Below, piece by piece: positions 6,158 through 8,209 of a stretch of DNA of 8,209 nt. Position 1 is the stretch's first letter, and each line of letters opens with the position of its first letter. The stretch covers positions 1 to 8,209 of the forward strand of contig JAJFHI010000120.1 of NCBI GenBank assembly GCA_021775715.1, in the 5' to 3' direction. The stretch comes from Hyphomicrobiaceae bacterium. Its GTDB lineage: Bacteria; Pseudomonadota; Alphaproteobacteria; Rhizobiales; Hyphomicrobiaceae. A program made the position numbers and the translations under genes. The notes under the pieces were generated by a model. It saw only the letters and a program-made list of their open reading frames with translations. It was not told the DNA's origin and made no database searches.

Positions 6158-6202
6158 AAAAATGCCCCAGCATTCTCCGCTTGAAGACGGAAACACCGGG
6201 GC
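6158..6202 (-). terminator. intrinsic terminator after the L,D-transpeptidase gene
   Basis: On the minus strand, arms 6202-6188 and 6179-6164 form a long stem with a GCCCC/GGGGC base, several G-U wobbles and one bulged A, and a loop of about 8 nt. AUUUUUG (6163-6157) follows. It lies about 40 nt past the stop codon. A short T-run (6203-6206) flanks the other side as well. It separates the transpeptidase transcript from the hemA promoter. Confidence 0.85.
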
Positions 6203-6240
6203 TTTTGGGTTTCATCGATGACCGGCTCGATTGGCCAGTT

Positions 6241-7500
6241 TTAATAGGCCGAGGCCGTCGCGGCGACGCCATCCTTGCGGTAGATGTCGCGACGGAATTG
6301 TATGACGCCATCAGGTGTCGCCCAAGCTGTGATGTAGGCGAAATAAAGCGGCACCGGCTTCTTGACGCGGATATTTTTCGTCTCACCAGATTTTTTCAAC
6401 ATCAGCACGTTTTCCACCGTGCCACCCTGCGGCTTCAAGATCCACGCCGCCAACTTCTCGATGTTGCTAACTCGTATGCAGCCCGAGCTTGCCGCGCGGA
6501 AGTTGCGCCCGAATATACGATCTGACGGCGTGTCGTGCATATAGACCGAGTGGGCATTGTGGAAGTTGATCTTTAGGAAGCCCATCGGATTGTCTTCACC
6601 GGCCTGCTGGCGATAAGACAAATTGAACGGCTGGCGCGAATTCCAATTGATCTTATTCGGATTCATTTTGCGGTTGCCGCTGTAGGCATCAATACCGTAC
6701 TTGACCAGCACGTTCTTGCCGGCCTTCTGCATTTTTCGGCCCTTCGGGATCAAGTCCTCGTTAATCACCGTTGGTGGCAGGCGCCAAACGGGATTGAAAT
6801 TCATTTCATGAATGCGCGAACTTAAAATAGGCGTCTGTCGGTCCGGTTTACCAACGACGCCTGTGTGGCGCAGTGCAACCTTACCGGCCTCTACAGCTTC
6901 AATCTGCGCGGCCGGAATATTGACGACGATGTAGCGTTTTTTGTTTTTCGTCTGCCCAACGAGTCTTTGCAACCGCGATAGGCCACGCTGCAATTGGCGT
7001 AGTCGCGATTTGGCCGAAACATTCAAGGCGGCGAGGGTGCGCTTGTCGATCACGCCCGTTGGTGTGAGCCCGTTGGACGCCTGGAAACGCTTGACCGCTT
7101 TCTCAAGTCCATAGTCAAAATAGTCATTTGTGAACGAACCCGATCTCAGATCACCCGACAACATTAATCGCCGACGCAATAGCTTCACAGCAGAAGCTGT
7201 TGCACCCACGTTCAATTCCAGCGCCGGGATACGCGGCCATCCCCCGCCGCGCGCAACCATTTTGTAGCGCTTAATCGCAATTTTGGTCGCCTTGATATTG
7301 GGCTTGGCAAGCGTGGGATATCCGCGCGGCGGATTTGCCTCCCAGGTGCGAACGAATTCCCGGTTCGATGGATTATGTCCAACATTGGAATAACCATCGT
7401 AAGCGAATGCCGTTGTGCCGGTCACGGTTGTTGTCAGCGCTAATGCAGCAAATGCGACGACTACGTTGCAAGTCTTCCGAGAGGCCGTAGAAGGTGTCAC
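6241..7500 (-). CDS. ldtP: secreted L,D-transpeptidase, YcbB/LdtD type (LdtP-like)
   Basis: L,D-transpeptidases form 3-3 cross-links in peptidoglycan or attach proteins to it, using an active-site cysteine that resists most beta-lactams. With the GTG at 7500 the protein has 419 residues. Residues 1-33 are a signal peptide: an RK pair, a hydrophobic run VVVAFAALAL, and AFA before Tyr34, so the enzyme is periplasmic. A peptidoglycan-binding domain spans about 100-160 (AVKLLRRRLMLSGDL, then GLEKAVKRFQASNGLTPTGVIDKRTLAALN). The YkuD catalytic domain spans about 190-390, with MHDTPS (His322) and SSGCIRV (Cys341, Arg343). The SSGC form instead of SHGC and the closing PLYFAYITAW block are typical of the YcbB subgroup. 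The open frame extends to 7668, but GGAG 7 nt before the GTG and the signal peptide right after it decide the start. It lies downstream of a MarR gene resembling ldtR, its likely regulator. The symbol follows that pairing and is an inference. Confidence 0.93.
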   Translation of the reverse strand: MTPSTASRKTCNVVVAFAALALTTTVTGTTAFAYDGYSNVGHNPSNREFVRTWEANPPRGYPTLAKPNIKATKIAIKRYKMVARGGGWPRIPALELNVGATASAVKLLRRRLMLSGDLRSGSFTNDYFDYGLEKAVKRFQASNGLTPTGVIDKRTLAALNVSAKSRLRQLQRGLSRLQRLVGQTKNKKRYIVVNIPAAQIEAVEAGKVALRHTGVVGKPDRQTPILSSRIHEMNFNPVWRLPPTVINEDLIPKGRKMQKAGKNVLVKYGIDAYSGNRKMNPNKINWNSRQPFNLSYRQQAGEDNPMGFLKINFHNAHSVYMHDTPSDRIFGRNFRAASSGCIRVSNIEKLAAWILKPQGGTVENVLMLKKSGETKNIRVKKPVPLYFAYITAWATPDGVIQFRRDIYRKDGVAATASAY

Positions 7501-7507
7501 AAGGACG

Positions 7508-7511
7508 CTCC
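7508..7511 (-). promoter_or_regulatory. ribosome binding site deciding the ldtP start
   Basis: GGAG on the minus strand, 7 nt before the GTG at 7500. No comparable site precedes the far upstream start at 7668, and a start there would place about 56 extra cysteine-rich residues ahead of an otherwise ordinary signal peptide. Confidence 0.7.
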
Positions 7512-7674
7512 ATGAGTTCAGATTTATTGATCGAAGACAGAACACAACAAGACACGTGAAGGGCGGCAACAGTATTTTCGCCAAGCCAAACACCCGATAA
7601 GCGCAAACGCTACAGAACGAAGACGACAAAGTCGCTGGGCGCACAGAAGGACACCACATACAGGCCAACCACCG

Positions 7675-7690
7675 TGTTGCTTGAGCAACA
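7675..7690. promoter_or_regulatory. MarR-type palindromic operator candidate
   Basis: TGTTGCTTGAGCAACA has perfect 7-bp arms around a 2-bp centre. The core TTGC-N4-GCAA resembles known MarR-family sites such as the E. coli marO core TTGCCTGGGCAA. It lies about 175 nt upstream of the transpeptidase start and downstream of a MarR gene, so it is a natural candidate for that protein's binding site. Confidence 0.5.
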
Positions 7691-7752
7691 GGTCGCCAAG
7701 AGCACCTTATAACTGATTATGCGTTTTACGCGTTTACGGAGTTGTGCCGCTA

Positions 7753-7769
7753 TTTGCTCAATGAGGAAA
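7753..7769. promoter_or_regulatory. second imperfect palindrome sharing TGCTCAA
   Basis: TTTGCTCAATGAGGAAA has 8-bp arms around a central A with a single mismatch. It contains TGCTCAA, the same heptamer as the site at 7675-7690, and lies 74 bp from it centre to centre. A third, non-palindromic copy (TTGAGCA) is at 7808-7814. Confidence 0.4.
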
Positions 7770-7830
7770 GCAGCTTCCACCGTATTGCACAGGCACATCG
7801 TTATTATTTGAGCAGACGTCGCAGAAATGC

Positions 7831-7862
7831 GTCAGGGCCACGGTTGAAACCGCGGCCCTGAC
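7831..7862 (-). terminator. strong hairpin downstream of the MarR gene, likely terminator without U-tract
   Basis: Arms GTCAGGGCC (7831-7839) and GGCCCTGAC (7854-7862) pair perfectly, and an inner CGGT/ACCG extends the stem around a tetraloop. On the minus strand the intervening position is a G-U wobble, while on the + strand it is an A-C mismatch, so the RNA made from the minus strand folds better. It lies about 75 nt past the MarR stop. The 3' flank is GCATTTCTGCG, with no real U-run, so it could be a weak terminator, an RNA-stability element or a dispersed palindromic repeat. Confidence 0.5.
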
Positions 7863-7936
7863 AAACATCCGACAAGCAATTCAAGGCGGGCCTGCCCCTC
7901 CCCCGAGATTGTCCAGGCCAACTTCGAACTGATTTT

Positions 7937-8209
7937 TTACAGCCGGTAACGGATTTGATCGCTCCAGAAACGCTCAAGGCGCACCAGAGAATGATTGAGG
8001 CTGTCGAGATCGCCCGACGACACCTCACCTACCGTCTCAATCGAACGCAACTGGCGCTCATAAAGACTATTGACGACGTCACACGCCTTCATGCCTTTAT
8101 CGGTCAAGCGGACAATCTTCGACCGTTTGTCCGTTGAGGACTCGCGGCAGTCGATGTAACCCATGTCGACCAACTTCTTGAGATTGTAGGAAACGTTGGA
8201 TCCCAGATA
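7937..8209 (-). CDS. ldtR: MarR-family transcriptional regulator, LdtR-like, C-terminal part
   Basis: Ninety codons to a TAA stop are visible; the N-terminus lies beyond the right edge. The visible part starts inside the winged-helix domain. GSNVSYNLKKLVDMGYI (about residues 3-19 of the fragment) is the recognition-helix region, CRESSTDKRSKIVRLTDKG (about 20-38) is the wing with the DKRS form of the MarR DxR signature, and the rest is the long dimerisation helix ending FWSDQIRYRL. MarR proteins bind palindromic operators as dimers and are often released by small ligands. LdtR of Liberibacter asiaticus and its Sinorhizobium homologue control a neighbouring L,D-transpeptidase gene and osmotic-stress tolerance. 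The adjacent transpeptidase here, in the same orientation, supports that identity, but the name rests on family plus context, not on a search. Confidence 0.8.
   Translation of the reverse strand, partial: YLGSNVSYNLKKLVDMGYIDCRESSTDKRSKIVRLTDKGMKACDVVNSLYERQLRSIETVGEVSSGDLDSLNHSLVRLERFWSDQIRYRL

Larger units (their letters stand above)
7501..7936 (-). other. intergenic region between the MarR gene and the L,D-transpeptidase gene
   Basis: About 436 bases without a supported gene. Next to the MarR gene is a GC-rich stretch with a weak 6-bp inverted repeat (7889-7894 with 7914-7919), then a strong hairpin at 7831-7862. Three TTGAGCA/TGCTCAA copies follow at 7808, 7755 and 7681, the last two inside palindromes. 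I cannot fix the transpeptidase promoter; a weak TTGTTG, 16-nt spacer, AATAAA pair lies just before the ribosome binding site. The 62-residue open frame at 7798-7610 has no ribosome binding site and unusual composition. Confidence 0.55.

Noticed and set aside
7501..7668. N-terminal extension of the L,D-transpeptidase to 7668
   Set aside because: The upstream start lacks a ribosome binding site, and the extension would precede a complete signal peptide that starts at a well-placed GTG at 7500.
7610..7798. 62-codon minus-strand frame ahead of the transpeptidase
   Set aside because: No ribosome binding site precedes its ATG, its composition is odd (many Cys and Val), and it overlaps candidate operators.
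7889..7919. GC-rich inverted repeat or G-quadruplex just after the MarR gene
   Set aside because: The arms are only 6 bp with a 19-nt loop, and there are too few G-runs for a quadruplex.

Overview
The window is a stretch of alphaproteobacterial chromosome, most likely from the Hyphomicrobiales (Rhizobiales). The evidence is a Shemin-type 5-aminolevulinate synthase (hemA), a MarR regulator next to a YcbB-type L,D-transpeptidase (the ldtR/ldtP pair known from Liberibacter and Sinorhizobium), and the core order glyA-nrdR-ribD-ribE. All seven recognisable genes lie on the minus strand, so transcription runs from the right end of the window to the left. I see no tRNA, rRNA, CRISPR array, insertion sequence, phage gene or toxin-antitoxin pair.

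In order of transcription: (1) 8209-7937, the C-terminal part of a MarR/LdtR-like regulator that enters from outside the window. (2) 7936-7501, an intergenic region with a strong hairpin and MarR-type palindromes. (3) 7500-6241, a secreted L,D-transpeptidase that cross-links peptidoglycan, closed by a good intrinsic terminator at 6202-6158. (4) 6157-5858, a long hemA control region with an FNR/FixK-type box and a cluster of GTGCA repeats around a TATAAT. (5) 5857-4625, hemA. (6) 4624-4300, a non-coding stretch with a stem-loop and a LexA-like GAAC-N7-GAAC direct repeat. (7) 4299-2995, glyA, followed by an intrinsic terminator at 2933-2895. (8) 2875-1, a tight operon nrdR-ribD-ribE-ribB with junctions of 6 nt, 9 nt and a 4-nt overlap; ribB runs off the left end.

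The genes form three metabolic themes. HemA consumes glycine plus succinyl-CoA to start haem synthesis, and GlyA, encoded next, makes glycine and one-carbon units from serine. NrdR represses ribonucleotide reductase genes and shares a transcript with three riboflavin enzymes: RibD and RibB work on the two precursor branches and RibE makes the final product. The MarR protein probably controls the transpeptidase downstream of it.

The coding content is conventional and I found no new multi-gene system. The points worth a second look are regulatory: a terminator directly abutting the nrdR ribosome binding site, a possible SOS box ahead of glyA, the repeat cluster over the hemA promoter, probable operators of the MarR protein ahead of the transpeptidase, and the placement of hemA between ldtP and glyA.
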